Counted from the first letter of the stretch, positions 1 to 8,060 are shown. The stretch is 56,658 nt of DNA from Bacteroidota bacterium (GCA_020444275.1 JAHLLG010000008.1:1-56658); one strand, 5' to 3'. Translations and numbers: made by a program. The notes: generated by a model from the sequence alone, not told the origin.

Positions 1-55
1 TATCTAAAAATAACAAAAAATCCCGACAATTAATGCCGGGATTTCTGCTGTCCGA
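1..55. repeat. 55-bp direct repeat, copy 1 (hairpin plus tRNA-Gln 3' end)
   Basis: Identical over 55 bases to 379-433. It contains a hairpin (arms at 18-25 and 37-44, aaatcccg/cgggattt) followed on the minus strand by a T-rich tract, so it looks like a terminator for leftward transcription. It ends in gctgtccga, which is the last 7 bases of the tRNA-Gln 3' acceptor strand plus 2. The copy starts at window base 1, so it may extend further left. Confidence 0.9.
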
Positions 56-58
56 TCC

Positions 59-83
59 CGTCCCGACAATTTTAGTCGGGACG
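59..83. terminator. Perfect 9-bp inverted repeat downstream of the GIY-YIG gene
   Basis: Arms cgtcccgac (59-67) and gtcgggacg (75-83) with a 7-base loop, just after the stop of the leftward GIY-YIG gene. It could be the transcript end hairpin or a structural part of the cassette. There is no clear T run directly after it, so its role as a terminator is uncertain. Confidence 0.4.
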
Positions 84-118
84 AGGACTCTCGAAAAATT
101 ACGAAATCGGAATGATTT

Positions 119-379
119 CTATTTTTCGGAGCTAGGGTTTTCTTCGAAATACCTCAATTGTAGTTCTCTCTTCTTTAATTTCTTTAGTTTGTTTTCTAAG
201 TAAACAGCCTCTTTTCTTGTTTCTACAATCTTATAGGCAATAATTTTCCAGGGGATATAGGGTTTGGTAGATCTTACATAACCTTTATTATGCTTCTGCA
301 GTCTTGACTCAAGCTTTTCGGTTTGACCAATGTAGTATTTTCCAGTTGAGATAGATTCGAGCAAGTAAACGTAATACAT
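119..379 (-). CDS. Small GIY-YIG nuclease-domain protein
   Basis: An 86-residue protein that is essentially one GIY-YIG domain. It has the YVYLL and YYIG strands at the N-terminus, the conserved Arg in SRLQKHN, and the conserved Glu in the helix RKEAVYLENKLKK. Stand-alone proteins of this UvrC N-terminal-like family are very common in Bacteroidota, often beside tRNA or rRNA genes; their role is not established and 'endonuclease' is a family inference. I start it at the ATG at 379 (MYYVYLL), because the longer reading begins inside the upstream repeat. The start codon abuts the right-hand 55-bp repeat (379-433), and an identical repeat lies downstream at 1-55, so the gene sits in a repeat-bounded cassette at the 3' end of tRNA-Gln. 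Confidence 0.85.
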   Translation of the reverse strand: MYYVYLLESISTGKYYIGQTEKLESRLQKHNKGYVRSTKPYIPWKIIAYKIVETRKEAVYLENKLKKLKKRELQLRYFEENPSSEK

Positions 380-433
380 ATCTAAAAATAACAAAAAATC
401 CCGACAATTAATGCCGGGATTTCTGCTGTCCGA
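379..433. repeat. 55-bp direct repeat, copy 2 (hairpin plus tRNA-Gln 3' end)
   Basis: Exact repeat of bases 1-55. The hairpin arms are at 396-403 and 415-422. The right end reads into gctgtccgactagg, matching the tRNA-Gln gene at 13873-13886. On the minus strand this is what should follow a tRNA-Gln gene: the tRNA 3' end, then a terminator hairpin, then the GIY-YIG start codon. It probably preserves the original downstream flank of tRNA-Gln before the larger element inserted. Confidence 0.9.
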
Positions 434-438
434 CTAGG
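425..438. repeat. Left attachment core (attL) of the integrative element
   Basis: gctgtccgactagg, an exact 14-base direct repeat of 13873-13886 at the 3' end of tRNA-Gln. Tyrosine integrases commonly use tRNA 3' ends as attB, and the integrase gene starts about 200 bp inside this copy. Confidence 0.8.
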
Positions 439-568
439 ACAGTAACATAAGAAAATTCTAGAAAATCATATTATATACATATTGTTCTAAGATGCTAATA
501 AAATAAGCATAAATTCAAAATTTAGAGTAAAATTGAAAAAGTAAAATTATCAATTTTTATCAAAAAAA

Positions 569-592
569 CGTCCCCTATGCCGTCCCCTAAAG
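569..592 (+). repeat. C-rich 24-bp motif, copy 1 of 4
   Basis: Two tandem 12-bp units, cgtcccctatgc then cgtcccctaaag. It lies 40 bp upstream of the integrase start and just ahead of a TAnnTTTG promoter element. Related copies lie at 3735-3757 and 9149-9171 (both inverted) and 13798-13820. Possible integrase arm sites or regulator sites. Confidence 0.75.
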
Positions 593-602
593 ATAAAATT
601 TG

Positions 603-610
603 TATATTTG
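603..610 (+). promoter_or_regulatory. Putative integrase promoter (-7 element)
   Basis: TATATTTG matches the Bacteroidota TAnnTTTG element, 22 bp before the integrase ATG. No good TTTG is present 19-21 bp upstream; the C-rich repeat at 569-592 occupies that place. This suggests the promoter may be controlled through the repeat. Confidence 0.4.
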
Positions 611-632
611 ATTTATGTAAAAAATCAATTAT

Positions 633-1967
633 ATGGCAAGTATTACATTTTTATTAAAAGACTCAAAAGGGGATAAGGAATCAATTATTTATGCTGTTAT
701 TCGAAAGGAGAATGAAAGAGCTAAATTGTCTATAGGAAAAAACTACATGATTAATCCTATTCTCTGGGATAAGGAATTTCAAAGAGCAATTGTTAAAAAC
801 TCACACAAACAGTTAAAAGAGGCAAAGATTAAACTTGACAAAGTTGAAATAGATCATAATAAACTTATTAATGATAGGATAAACAACTGCTTAAATCATT
901 TTAATAAAATTATAAGCAAAGCAGACTATGATCAAACAACATTATCGATTAATTATTTAAAAGAAGAAATGAAATCATTTCTGAATCCCAATTCGAATCT
1001 TAAAAATAGATCAATGAGTTTTTTTGAGTACATTGAATATTTTATTGAGCAAAGAGAAAAGGGAGAAATTAAAACAAAGAGTAATGAACTGTATTCACAG
1101 GCCACCATTGATAATTATAATGCAACACTTAAGCATTTAGAAAACTACTGTAAAAAAAAGAAGATTAAGTTAAATTATGATGATATTACCATGAATTTTT
1201 ATCATGATTACAAAAACTATTTGTTTAAAGAAGACTTATCAGATAATACAATTTCAAAAGATATAAAGCATATAAAGCTATTTTTAAGAAACTCTTGGAA
1301 TGAAAAATATCACAATAACAGAATTTTTGAGGATAGGTCATTTGAAAGGCCGGAACCTAAACAAATACAAAGAATTGTATTAAGTGAGGATGAGATTGAT
1401 AAATTTTATAATCATGATTTTTCGAATAATCCCAAATATGAAAAGGTTCGGGATATGTTTATAATTGGTTGCTGCACCGGATTGCGTTACAGTGATTTTT
1501 CAAGAATTAAGAAAGAGCATATTAACGGAAACTATTTTAAAATTCTTACTCAAAAAACAAAGGAATATGTAACTATTCCTATCATGCCACTTGTAAAGCA
1601 AATTTTAGAAAAGTATAATTACAACTTACCAAGACAAATAAGCAACCAAAAGTTTAATGACTTTCTAAAATTAGCAGCAGAAGAAGCAAAAATTAACACA
1701 AAGATTCCTTATCCAATTAGAGAAAAAGGATTAACCAGGGAAAAGTTTATTAAGAAACACGAAAAAATTTCTTCTCATTGTGCAAGAAGAACCTTTGCAA
1801 CTAACGCATATCTTAACGATGTCCCAACATTATCTATTATGGCAATTACAGGGCATAGAACGGAAAAGGCATTTTTAAGGTATATAAATGTCACGACACA
1901 GCAGCATGCAGAAAAAATGAAAACTCATCCATTCTTCAATAGAAAAGTGATTAAAAATGTCGGATAA
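633..1967 (+). CDS. Tyrosine-type site-specific integrase
   Basis: A 444-residue tyrosine recombinase that should integrate and excise the island at tRNA-Gln. It has an N-terminal arm-binding-like region (about 1-110), a SAM-like core-binding domain (about 125-225) and a catalytic domain (about 245-435). The active-site set is visible: Arg285 (CTGLRYSD), Lys308 (LTQKTK), His382 and Arg385 (SHCARR), His408 (ITGHR) and the nucleophile Tyr417 (FLRYINV). The length and layout fit integrases of Bacteroidota conjugative and mobilisable elements. It sits about 200 bp inside attL and points into the element. The ATG at 633 follows a TAnnTTTG element. Confidence 0.95.
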   Translation: MASITFLLKDSKGDKESIIYAVIRKENERAKLSIGKNYMINPILWDKEFQRAIVKNSHKQLKEAKIKLDKVEIDHNKLINDRINNCLNHFNKIISKADYDQTTLSINYLKEEMKSFLNPNSNLKNRSMSFFEYIEYFIEQREKGEIKTKSNELYSQATIDNYNATLKHLENYCKKKKIKLNYDDITMNFYHDYKNYLFKEDLSDNTISKDIKHIKLFLRNSWNEKYHNNRIFEDRSFERPEPKQIQRIVLSEDEIDKFYNHDFSNNPKYEKVRDMFIIGCCTGLRYSDFSRIKKEHINGNYFKILTQKTKEYVTIPIMPLVKQILEKYNYNLPRQISNQKFNDFLKLAAEEAKINTKIPYPIREKGLTREKFIKKHEKISSHCARRTFATNAYLNDVPTLSIMAITGHRTEKAFLRYINVTTQQHAEKMKTHPFFNRKVIKNVG

Positions 1968-2248
1968 ACTAAAGTTAATTGATTTTATTAAGATTCAATT
2001 AGAGAATTTTATGAAAAAAAGCAAGCATGATAAATATAACTTTTAGTAATAATAAGAATACAAAACCCAAAGAGCTTATAAAACAGTTGTTTTATCATAT
2101 TCGAATTACTTTTAAATTTTTTTTACTCCGATATAGAAGGGTTACATTAAAGTTTTATTAATTTAACTAACAAAATGTCTTAATATGATTAATTTGAACT
2201 TCAGATATATTAAAATTGTTAATATCTTAAATGTAATTTGGATTTGTT
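1968..2248. other. AT-rich intergenic stretch with no gene
   Basis: About 280 bp between the integrase stop and the promoter of the DprA-like gene. Only very short open frames are present, and I see no strong hairpin, repeat or RNA gene. Confidence 0.6.
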
Positions 2249-2281
2249 TTTGAAGGATTATAATTAAATTTACTTACTTTG
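2249..2281 (+). promoter_or_regulatory. Putative promoter of the DprA/PRTase pair
   Basis: TTTG at 2249-2252, a 21-bp spacer, then TTACTTTG at 2274-2281, a 7 of 8 match to TAnnTTTG. Transcription should begin just downstream. This places the in-frame GTG at 2281 inside the promoter and favours the ATG at 2305 as the start. Confidence 0.5.
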
Positions 2282-2304
2282 TGCTTTTTATTATTAATTA
2301 TATT

Positions 2305-2988
2305 ATGAACAGTTTTAAGTACTCAGAATATTTAAAGAATCTTAACGATTTTGAAAGGAAAAATGCTCCTAAGCAGTTGTTTACTGAAGGAGATACTTCT
2401 CTATTAACTGAAGGAGTGAGGGTGTCTGTAGTCGGGTCAAGAAAGCCAAGTAAATTTGGAATACAGAGGGCAAAAATTGTTGTTAAGGAGCTAGTTTCAA
2501 AAAACATAACAGTAGTGAGTGGTTTGGCAGATGGGATAGACACAATAGCTCATCAAACGGCTATAGAATTGCATGGAAAGACAATTGCTGTTGTAGGAAC
2601 AGATTTAAGCAAAGTATATCCATCTAAAAATAAAGAACTTTTTGAAGAGATAAAAAAAAGTCATCTAGCTATTTCTCAGTTTCCAGAGGGATATCCTATG
2701 CAAAAGAAGAATTTTCCTATGAGGAATAGGACTATGGCTCTGATAAGCGATGCAACTATAATTGTTGAGGCATCGGAGAAAAGTGGGACGAAACACCAAG
2801 GGTGGGAAGCTTTACGACTCGGACGGCATTTATTTATACTGCAAAATATTATTGATGATAAGTCTATTACATGGGCTAAGGAGATGATAAAATATGGTGC
2901 TCAAGCATTAACCCGAAAAGACATGCCAGAGCTTCTTGATGAAATTCCAAACGTTACTTCGATTGTTAATGCAGATTTCACGTTCTGA
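2305..2988 (+). CDS. DprA/Smf-like Rossmann-fold protein, ShosA-like
   Basis: A 227-residue protein with a DprA (DNA_processg_A) Rossmann domain and almost nothing else. It shows the VVGSRKPS strand, the SGLADGIDTIAHQ nucleotide-binding motif, and the FPMRNRTMALISD and SGTKHQGW segments typical of the family. Housekeeping DprA is longer and loads RecA on transforming DNA. This short form overlaps a phosphoribosyltransferase gene by 20 bases and sits in an integrative element. That pairing is the layout described for ShosTA, where the DprA-like ShosA is the antitoxin-like partner of the ShosT phosphoribosyltransferase. The assignment rests on domain pairing, not a sequence search. Start chosen at 2305 because the upstream GTG lies in the promoter. 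Confidence 0.8.
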   Translation: MNSFKYSEYLKNLNDFERKNAPKQLFTEGDTSLLTEGVRVSVVGSRKPSKFGIQRAKIVVKELVSKNITVVSGLADGIDTIAHQTAIELHGKTIAVVGTDLSKVYPSKNKELFEEIKKSHLAISQFPEGYPMQKKNFPMRNRTMALISDATIIVEASEKSGTKHQGWEALRLGRHLFILQNIIDDKSITWAKEMIKYGAQALTRKDMPELLDEIPNVTSIVNADFTF

Positions 2989-3616
2989 AATAGAGTTTTT
3001 TACCATAGGCAGTTATTCTCCAAGAGGTGTTTCTGACGAAGCGAAAAAATCACAAAAATTTACACATGCTTTTAAAGGAGGAAGAGAACAAGCAATTCTA
3101 GCCGCAATTCAATTTCTAAAAAGTATTGATAATTCCAAAGTTGATTCTTTTTTTGGCAATGATTCAATACTTGTCCCTGTACCTAAAAGTTCTTTAATGT
3201 CTCCTGATACTTTATGGCCTTCAAAAGTCATAGCAGAATTGTTAGTGCAAGAAGGATTTGGTAAGATAGTATTGCCATTAGTAGAAAGAACTACTTCTAT
3301 TCCTAGATCATCACAATTTTATAGTGCTAGTACTCGACCTTCTTTAGAAAAACATTTTAACAGCTTAAATGTTAAAATAGAACTTTTATCTTCTCCGAAA
3401 TTTACCCTAATTGATGACATATTAACTATTGGAAGAACTTCTTTTGCCTGTGCTCAGAAACTTGCACAAGCATATCCTGATGCAGAAGTTAGATGCTTTG
3501 CCATGCTTAGAACACGTAGTAGGTATTTTGATGTAACAGCAGAAGCTACTTTTAGCTCACTTCTACATATTATTGATTCAAATGGGATGGACGATGTTAG
3601 AAGACAAGATGATTAG
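2969..3616 (+). CDS. ComF-type phosphoribosyltransferase, ShosT-like
   Basis: A 215-residue type I phosphoribosyltransferase-fold protein. The PRPP-binding loop is clear (FTLIDDILTIGRTS), preceded by the ILVPVPKSS strand found in ComF-like proteins. The cysteine zinc-finger region of true ComF is absent at the N-terminus. The start is uncertain: ATG codons at 2936 and 2969 both overlap the DprA-like gene, and I prefer 2969 because it leaves a compact domain and a short overlap, which suggests translational coupling. In ShosTA-type systems this enzyme is the toxic effector restrained by the DprA partner; its substrate here cannot be read from sequence. The stop codon lies inside a terminator-like palindrome. 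Confidence 0.8.
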   Translation: MQISRSEIEFFTIGSYSPRGVSDEAKKSQKFTHAFKGGREQAILAAIQFLKSIDNSKVDSFFGNDSILVPVPKSSLMSPDTLWPSKVIAELLVQEGFGKIVLPLVERTTSIPRSSQFYSASTRPSLEKHFNSLNVKIELLSSPKFTLIDDILTIGRTSFACAQKLAQAYPDAEVRCFAMLRTRSRYFDVTAEATFSSLLHIIDSNGMDDVRRQDD

Positions 3617-3637
3617 TTATAACTAATCATCTTTTAC
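3608..3637 (+). terminator. Palindromic terminator of the DprA/PRTase operon
   Basis: A perfect 28-base palindrome (3608-3635, 14-base arms aagatgattagtta/taactaatcatctt) overlapping the PRTase stop codon, ending in a short T run. Confidence 0.7.
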
Positions 3638-3734
3638 TAGACATCTAGATCATGAATGTAGTTAAAGTCTGTGTAGGACAATCTTATTACAAAGTAACAA
3701 ATAGTATATCAGCCACATAACAAAGTGTATTCAT

Positions 3735-3757
3735 TTAAGGGGACGATTTAGGGTGCG
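3735..3757 (-). repeat. C-rich 24-bp motif, copy 2 of 4 (inverted, degenerate)
   Basis: Read on the minus strand it is cgcaccctaaat then cgtccccttaa, matching the consensus of the other copies at most positions. It lies between the DprA/PRTase operon and the next module, in an otherwise empty 286-bp gap. Confidence 0.55.
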
Positions 3758-3902
3758 TTTAGACTTAACTTCTTGATATTGCAAGCATTTGATTTAAATA
3801 TTTGTAGATCTTACTACCTCTCCATTTTAAAGCTAATTTGCAACGAATAAGTTTTAGTGCACAACAATTTCGGAAATAAATCATTTAAAGGTGATACTAC
3901 GA

Positions 3903-5612
3903 CTAACTATGATTTATGTATTTTCTCCATTCAAATGGTAAAATTTCATTTTTAAAATAACTGTGAGCAAGATATCGAATACTATCAAGACCAATGTTAT
4001 CAGTAATAAAATTTGGCAATTCTTCTATCTTCTCTTTTACTAAGTTTTTAAATTCTTCAAAATTAGCTTCAACTTTCAATAGTTTGGAACCATCTTGAAC
4101 CCTTTCAATACTTTCAACATGATATAAATCGCCTAAGCTTCTTTCAAAAAGTAGCTGTTCAACATCATAACTTTCAAAATCTATAGAAGCTATTTGCAAA
4201 CTTAACTTCTCATCAATAAATGATAAGATTTCTTTAAAGAATTGTTCAGAATCAAAGACAACACACAATTCAAGTAATATAGCTATAAGAACTGAAGTGC
4301 TATCACAATAGCTTTTTGGCTTTATTTCATTGGCTGAAGCTTCAATGACCAATTCCAAATTATTATTTAATTCTGGTAGAATATTCATTCTAATTTTTTG
4401 AACTTTTAAATTAGAAATAACCCTAAATACATAATTAGCTATAAAATTAATATCCTTTTGTCGTCTGCCTTTTTCATCGCTAAAAAAAAGAAATAACTGA
4501 ATAATTGGAATTGAATGATTGTCAAAAATTGGTCTAAAACAACCATTATTATTCTCAATTAAATCAATTATGTAGTCCTTTTGGATATTTTTTAATTTGA
4601 CTGGATCTTTAGATTCAAAAACACAATTTCTAAGTCGACAATAATAAATTAAATCATCAATATATTCAAAACATCTTAGAGGGTATCCAATTTTTTCAAA
4701 TAACGATCCATTTTCCGCGAAAAGTCCATCTGGTATTCTAGCAATGCTAAATGTCTTTTTGAAATAATTATTAAAAATCTCAAACTGACCAGTTAAAAGT
4801 TTCTTAAACTCTTTTATTACGGCTTTTTTACTTGCAAGATTATTTTTTAAAATCCAACTCCATGTATGAAGAATTAAAAACTTGGAGCACTCTTTTGCAG
4901 GCACAAGATTATCATTTTCAGTACTATAATGCAATACTAAAGTATTTAAAAGTCCTAACGTAGCAAATAGTTTACTAAATGCTCTTCCCTTTAACTCTTC
5001 AGTCATTTCAAACTGTAACTGAACTAATTCTTTGAATTCTTTAAAATCATAATCTTCAATATCCCAAAAAGCAAATGTCTTTTTTAATAATGAATTACTT
5101 TCTACATCAATTAAAAAATATTCTCCAAATAAATATGTTGAGAATAAATCACTCAATTTATAAATATCCCATCTTTCAAAATTAAATCCTGCCAATTCTT
5201 GCTTAATAAATCCATTAAAAGTTGCTAGGAAATTAGGTTTTAAAATACCATTATGAACAAGGACTATTTTGGTTGGCAATTCTTGTAATTCTGGTATAGA
5301 GTAGTCTTCGAAATTAACAAATTTAGCTTCTCGAAGAGATTCAAGGATTCCATCTTTTTTATGGAAATTATTTTCGTTTATATCTTTATCAGTATATCCT
5401 TTTAATTCAAAATACCATTTATGATTTATATTATTTTCATCTTTACCTATCGCAATTACATCCTTTCCGTATTGACTTTGCCCTTTTGCTTCATTTGGAG
5501 TGCGTATAATTCTAAATCCCATACTCTTAAGTAATAAAGGAAAAAGATAATCCAATTCTTTATCTTCTTTTAAGGATGATAAATATTCTTGAACGAAGAA
5601 ACTACTATTCAT
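3903..5612 (-). CDS. PD-(D/E)XK nuclease-like protein of a two-gene module
   Basis: A 569-residue protein I cannot assign to a named family. Its N-terminus has the hallmarks of an Mrr-like restriction endonuclease fold: a helix with GFRIIRTPNEAKGQ, then YGKDVIAIGKD with Asp51, then WYFELKGY with the Glu69-x-Lys71 pair on the next strand. The remaining 440 residues are helix-rich with no motif I recognise. The gene overlaps the end of the upstream 670-residue gene by 8 bases, so the two are surely co-expressed. The region is visibly more AT-rich than the chromosomal part of the window, as expected for a transferred module. DNA cleavage during phage infection is a reasonable hypothesis but is inferred only from the fold and neighbourhood. 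Confidence 0.75.
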   Translation of the reverse strand: MNSSFFVQEYLSSLKEDKELDYLFPLLLKSMGFRIIRTPNEAKGQSQYGKDVIAIGKDENNINHKWYFELKGYTDKDINENNFHKKDGILESLREAKFVNFEDYSIPELQELPTKIVLVHNGILKPNFLATFNGFIKQELAGFNFERWDIYKLSDLFSTYLFGEYFLIDVESNSLLKKTFAFWDIEDYDFKEFKELVQLQFEMTEELKGRAFSKLFATLGLLNTLVLHYSTENDNLVPAKECSKFLILHTWSWILKNNLASKKAVIKEFKKLLTGQFEIFNNYFKKTFSIARIPDGLFAENGSLFEKIGYPLRCFEYIDDLIYYCRLRNCVFESKDPVKLKNIQKDYIIDLIENNNGCFRPIFDNHSIPIIQLFLFFSDEKGRRQKDINFIANYVFRVISNLKVQKIRMNILPELNNNLELVIEASANEIKPKSYCDSTSVLIAILLELCVVFDSEQFFKEILSFIDEKLSLQIASIDFESYDVEQLLFERSLGDLYHVESIERVQDGSKLLKVEANFEEFKNLVKEKIEELPNFITDNIGLDSIRYLAHSYFKNEILPFEWRKYINHS

Positions 5613-7617
5613 TTTTTAGATATTCTTTAATTAATTTAAAATCCGAATCTGTCCAATCTCGGTGCAATTCATAATTATTATGTAAATCAAATTCTGTAGG
5701 ATTTATAAAATAATCTCTTGGTAAAGAAAAACTAGCTCCAACAGTTCCTAATTTAGAAATTCCTTTCCTATTCCCAAGTTTCCATCCACCACCTTTGGCT
5801 AATATTACATTACTTCCACCAATCATACCAAATATGCTGTTTTTTTCAGCTTCTTTAAACGATTGATTAATTTGCTTTTGAAATAATCTATCATACTGTT
5901 TAATGCCTTTAAATTGAGTGTAAAATGGATTTAACTCTTTAATATTTTGCTTTACAAGAATATTATTTGAATAAAACTGATCTCTATGTGTTTCAATTCT
6001 TTCAAGTATATCTTTTGAATCTTGGTCATTTAGATCTAAATTTGACTTTATCTCATCAGTTACAAATCCACCATAATTTTCAGAATACTCTTCCATTTTA
6101 CAAATAAATGCTTCTTTCACAAGAGAAGAACTACTTTTAAATAATGGAATTAAACAAGGAATAACATATTTAGGCTCACGATAGCTTTGACAAACTGAAA
6201 CCCACAACTTATATTGATCAAGATGGTTTAATGATAGAATATCAAATTCAAAAGTATAATTATGCTGTGAAATTTCATTAAAAATATTTAATCCGAGAAA
6301 ACGCCGGCTTGCTTTATCATTAGTTAATAGTTTTATTAAACATTTATCAAAATCTACTTTATTATTCTTCATGAATTCATAAATAGATGTATTTAAATAT
6401 TCTGATACAGGTTGAAATGAGCAATTAACAGCTAATGCATTAACAACTTTTTCAAAAAACCTAATATCCTTTAAATCCCATAAGAATTGATCTATTAACC
6501 GCAAGTGTTTTTTAATAGTAAAATGTGGTTTTTCAATTAAGTTTAAAGTTAATTTCACTCTCTCTTCTATATGGTCACTTTTATATTCTTGCGTTCGAAG
6601 AATAAAATAAATTATGTTTTGATTATCTGTAGAAATTAATTCATTAAGATGTGAAAAGCATATTTTAAAATATTTAGAGTTTTTTCGAAGTTTATTTGAT
6701 CCTAAAATAGCAAAAAGTAGCTTGGGTAATTGAATTAATATATTTGGATTTTTTTTATCAATTTCTTCATACAACTTTAGAAATAATTCTGCTTCTTCTT
6801 TTTCGATAGAATCTACATTAGAAAGACCACATATTATTGATACAGAATATTCTTCTTTATTGATAAGTTTTTCTAAATAATTCTCAAAAAAACTAATTCC
6901 TTTTTTACTATATAAACCTGAAATTAACGGAATCAATAAATCAATTTCAATTTCTTTTTCATTTATGGCATATTCAAAACATTCTAAACCAAATTTACTA
7001 TCGCTAATTGTTTTAGCTTTTATTCCATTTAATACAATACCTAATGAAATATTAATATTAGCATCGCTCTTAGTCCATTTAATTAATTGTTTTGAATTTA
7101 AATAAAACGTTTTAGGATTTATATTTAAATAGGGTAACGCTGTGCTGTATGCTTCACTGAAAGAATATATTTCTCTATTATCTACATTAAGCTCCTGTGA
7201 AGCTATATAGTCTGAGAAATCTATTTTAAATTTCTTATGAGTTTCAAGAATTGCAAAAATCCATAATTCATTTTTAAGGCGTGAAAAACCTTGCTTAAAT
7301 TTACCTGCATTAAATTCTGTATCAACTTCTTCCAAGAATTTCGCTATTTTTTCAAATTTCTTAGTTAATCTAACTTTGAATATTTTTTTATATGCTTTAT
7401 AGAATTTGTAACCAAAATGAGAATATTGATTGATTCGATACGTATTTGAACTTAATGTAACAACTTTAGCTTTTTCGAGAATTTTTATATTCAAGTCATC
7501 AAGGTTCTCAAACTTTAATGTCTTGTTTTTGATACTTATATCTACAAGTAAGGTGAGGTTTTTATCTAAATCAGAATTTTGCTGTAAGTCGTTCTCTATT
7601 TCTTTAATGTATGTCAT
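5605..7617 (-). CDS. Large helical protein of unknown function, partner of the PD-(D/E)XK gene
   Basis: A 670-residue protein with no domain I recognise. Most of it (about 60-560) reads as successive amphipathic helices, like a HEAT- or TPR-type solenoid. The C-terminal 80 residues differ: they have a glycine-rich segment (MIGGSNVILAKGGGWKLGN) and a basic, aromatic stretch before the end. It has no signal peptide or membrane segment. It is the first gene of the module, and its stop overlaps the start of the nuclease-like gene by 8 bases. By analogy with other two-gene immune modules it may sense or scaffold while the nuclease acts, but nothing in the sequence proves this. Confidence 0.7.
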   Translation of the reverse strand: MTYIKEIENDLQQNSDLDKNLTLLVDISIKNKTLKFENLDDLNIKILEKAKVVTLSSNTYRINQYSHFGYKFYKAYKKIFKVRLTKKFEKIAKFLEEVDTEFNAGKFKQGFSRLKNELWIFAILETHKKFKIDFSDYIASQELNVDNREIYSFSEAYSTALPYLNINPKTFYLNSKQLIKWTKSDANINISLGIVLNGIKAKTISDSKFGLECFEYAINEKEIEIDLLIPLISGLYSKKGISFFENYLEKLINKEEYSVSIICGLSNVDSIEKEEAELFLKLYEEIDKKNPNILIQLPKLLFAILGSNKLRKNSKYFKICFSHLNELISTDNQNIIYFILRTQEYKSDHIEERVKLTLNLIEKPHFTIKKHLRLIDQFLWDLKDIRFFEKVVNALAVNCSFQPVSEYLNTSIYEFMKNNKVDFDKCLIKLLTNDKASRRFLGLNIFNEISQHNYTFEFDILSLNHLDQYKLWVSVCQSYREPKYVIPCLIPLFKSSSSLVKEAFICKMEEYSENYGGFVTDEIKSNLDLNDQDSKDILERIETHRDQFYSNNILVKQNIKELNPFYTQFKGIKQYDRLFQKQINQSFKEAEKNSIFGMIGGSNVILAKGGGWKLGNRKGISKLGTVGASFSLPRDYFINPTEFDLHNNYELHRDWTDSDFKLIKEYLKNE

Positions 7618-7647
7618 ATAAAGCTATATGTAAGATCTTTTTTATTC

Positions 7648-7920
7648 ATGAAATTAGCAAAAAATTTAAACAAAATTAGATTACAATATAAAATAGTTAT
7701 TAACTATAAATTGCTAGATGGTTATATTAGCCTAAAGCTCTTTTGTGAAGCGCAGCGTAACAAATGTGCTTTAGTAAACCACAAATGCATCAGAAAGATG
7801 CAAAAAGCTGGTAGGAAACAAATTTATTTCTATAAAACGGATAAGAATTTTCATTTGATTTACAAACTTGAAAAAATGGAAGGCAGGGTACCTTTTCTGA
7901 AAAAGGCGCATTGTGTTTAA
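7648..7920 (+). CDS. Doubtful 90-codon open frame
   Basis: An open frame with no recognisable domain and an odd composition rich in Lys, Cys and Tyr. Its 3' half runs into intergenic-repeat-like sequence (gcgcagcgtaacaa and gcgcattgtgtttaacgg), so much of it may be non-coding. It starts 30 bp from the divergent 670-residue gene. Kept only as a possible hypothetical gene. Confidence 0.2.
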   Translation: MKLAKNLNKIRLQYKIVINYKLLDGYISLKLFCEAQRNKCALVNHKCIRKMQKAGRKQIYFYKTDKNFHLIYKLEKMEGRVPFLKKAHCV

Positions 7921-8060
7921 CGGTTCCGCGTTAACAATAGTGGGGGTTTGCGCCGTGTTTTTTTATCCACCGTTGAACATCTTCACTAAGGTAAAAACGA
8001 CTAAACCACCGTATGGCTTATGATGGCGTGTTATAAAACGTGCGAATATAATGTGATAAA
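7905..8060. repeat. GC-richer intergenic repeat-like stretch
   Basis: The segment contains an imperfect hairpin gtttaacg-gttcc-gcgttaac (about 7915-7935), a G-run (agtgggggtttgcgcc) and ttataaaacgtgcg. It is locally richer in G+C than both sides. Similar spacers occur between accessory genes in many Bacteroidota, which is a recollection and not a search. It separates the two-gene module from the cyclase-like gene and may mark a cassette junction. Confidence 0.4.

Noticed and set aside
50-114. Complete second tRNA gene downstream of the GIY-YIG gene
   Set aside because: Only the 3' acceptor-like tcggaca and a hairpin are present; no anticodon arm or proper cloverleaf can be formed.
1-440. CRISPR array from the two 55-bp repeats
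   Set aside because: There are only two copies, 378 bp apart with a gene between them, which does not fit an array.
2281-2304. GTG start eight codons upstream for the DprA-like gene
   Set aside because: It lies inside the likely -7 promoter element (2274-2281), so it would not be in the transcript.
3608-3635. Palindrome as an operator or recombination site
   Set aside because: Its overlap with a stop codon and the T run after it fit a transcription terminator better.
7648-7920. 90-codon open frame as a definite gene
   Set aside because: Odd composition, and its second half looks like intergenic repeat sequence. Kept only at low confidence.
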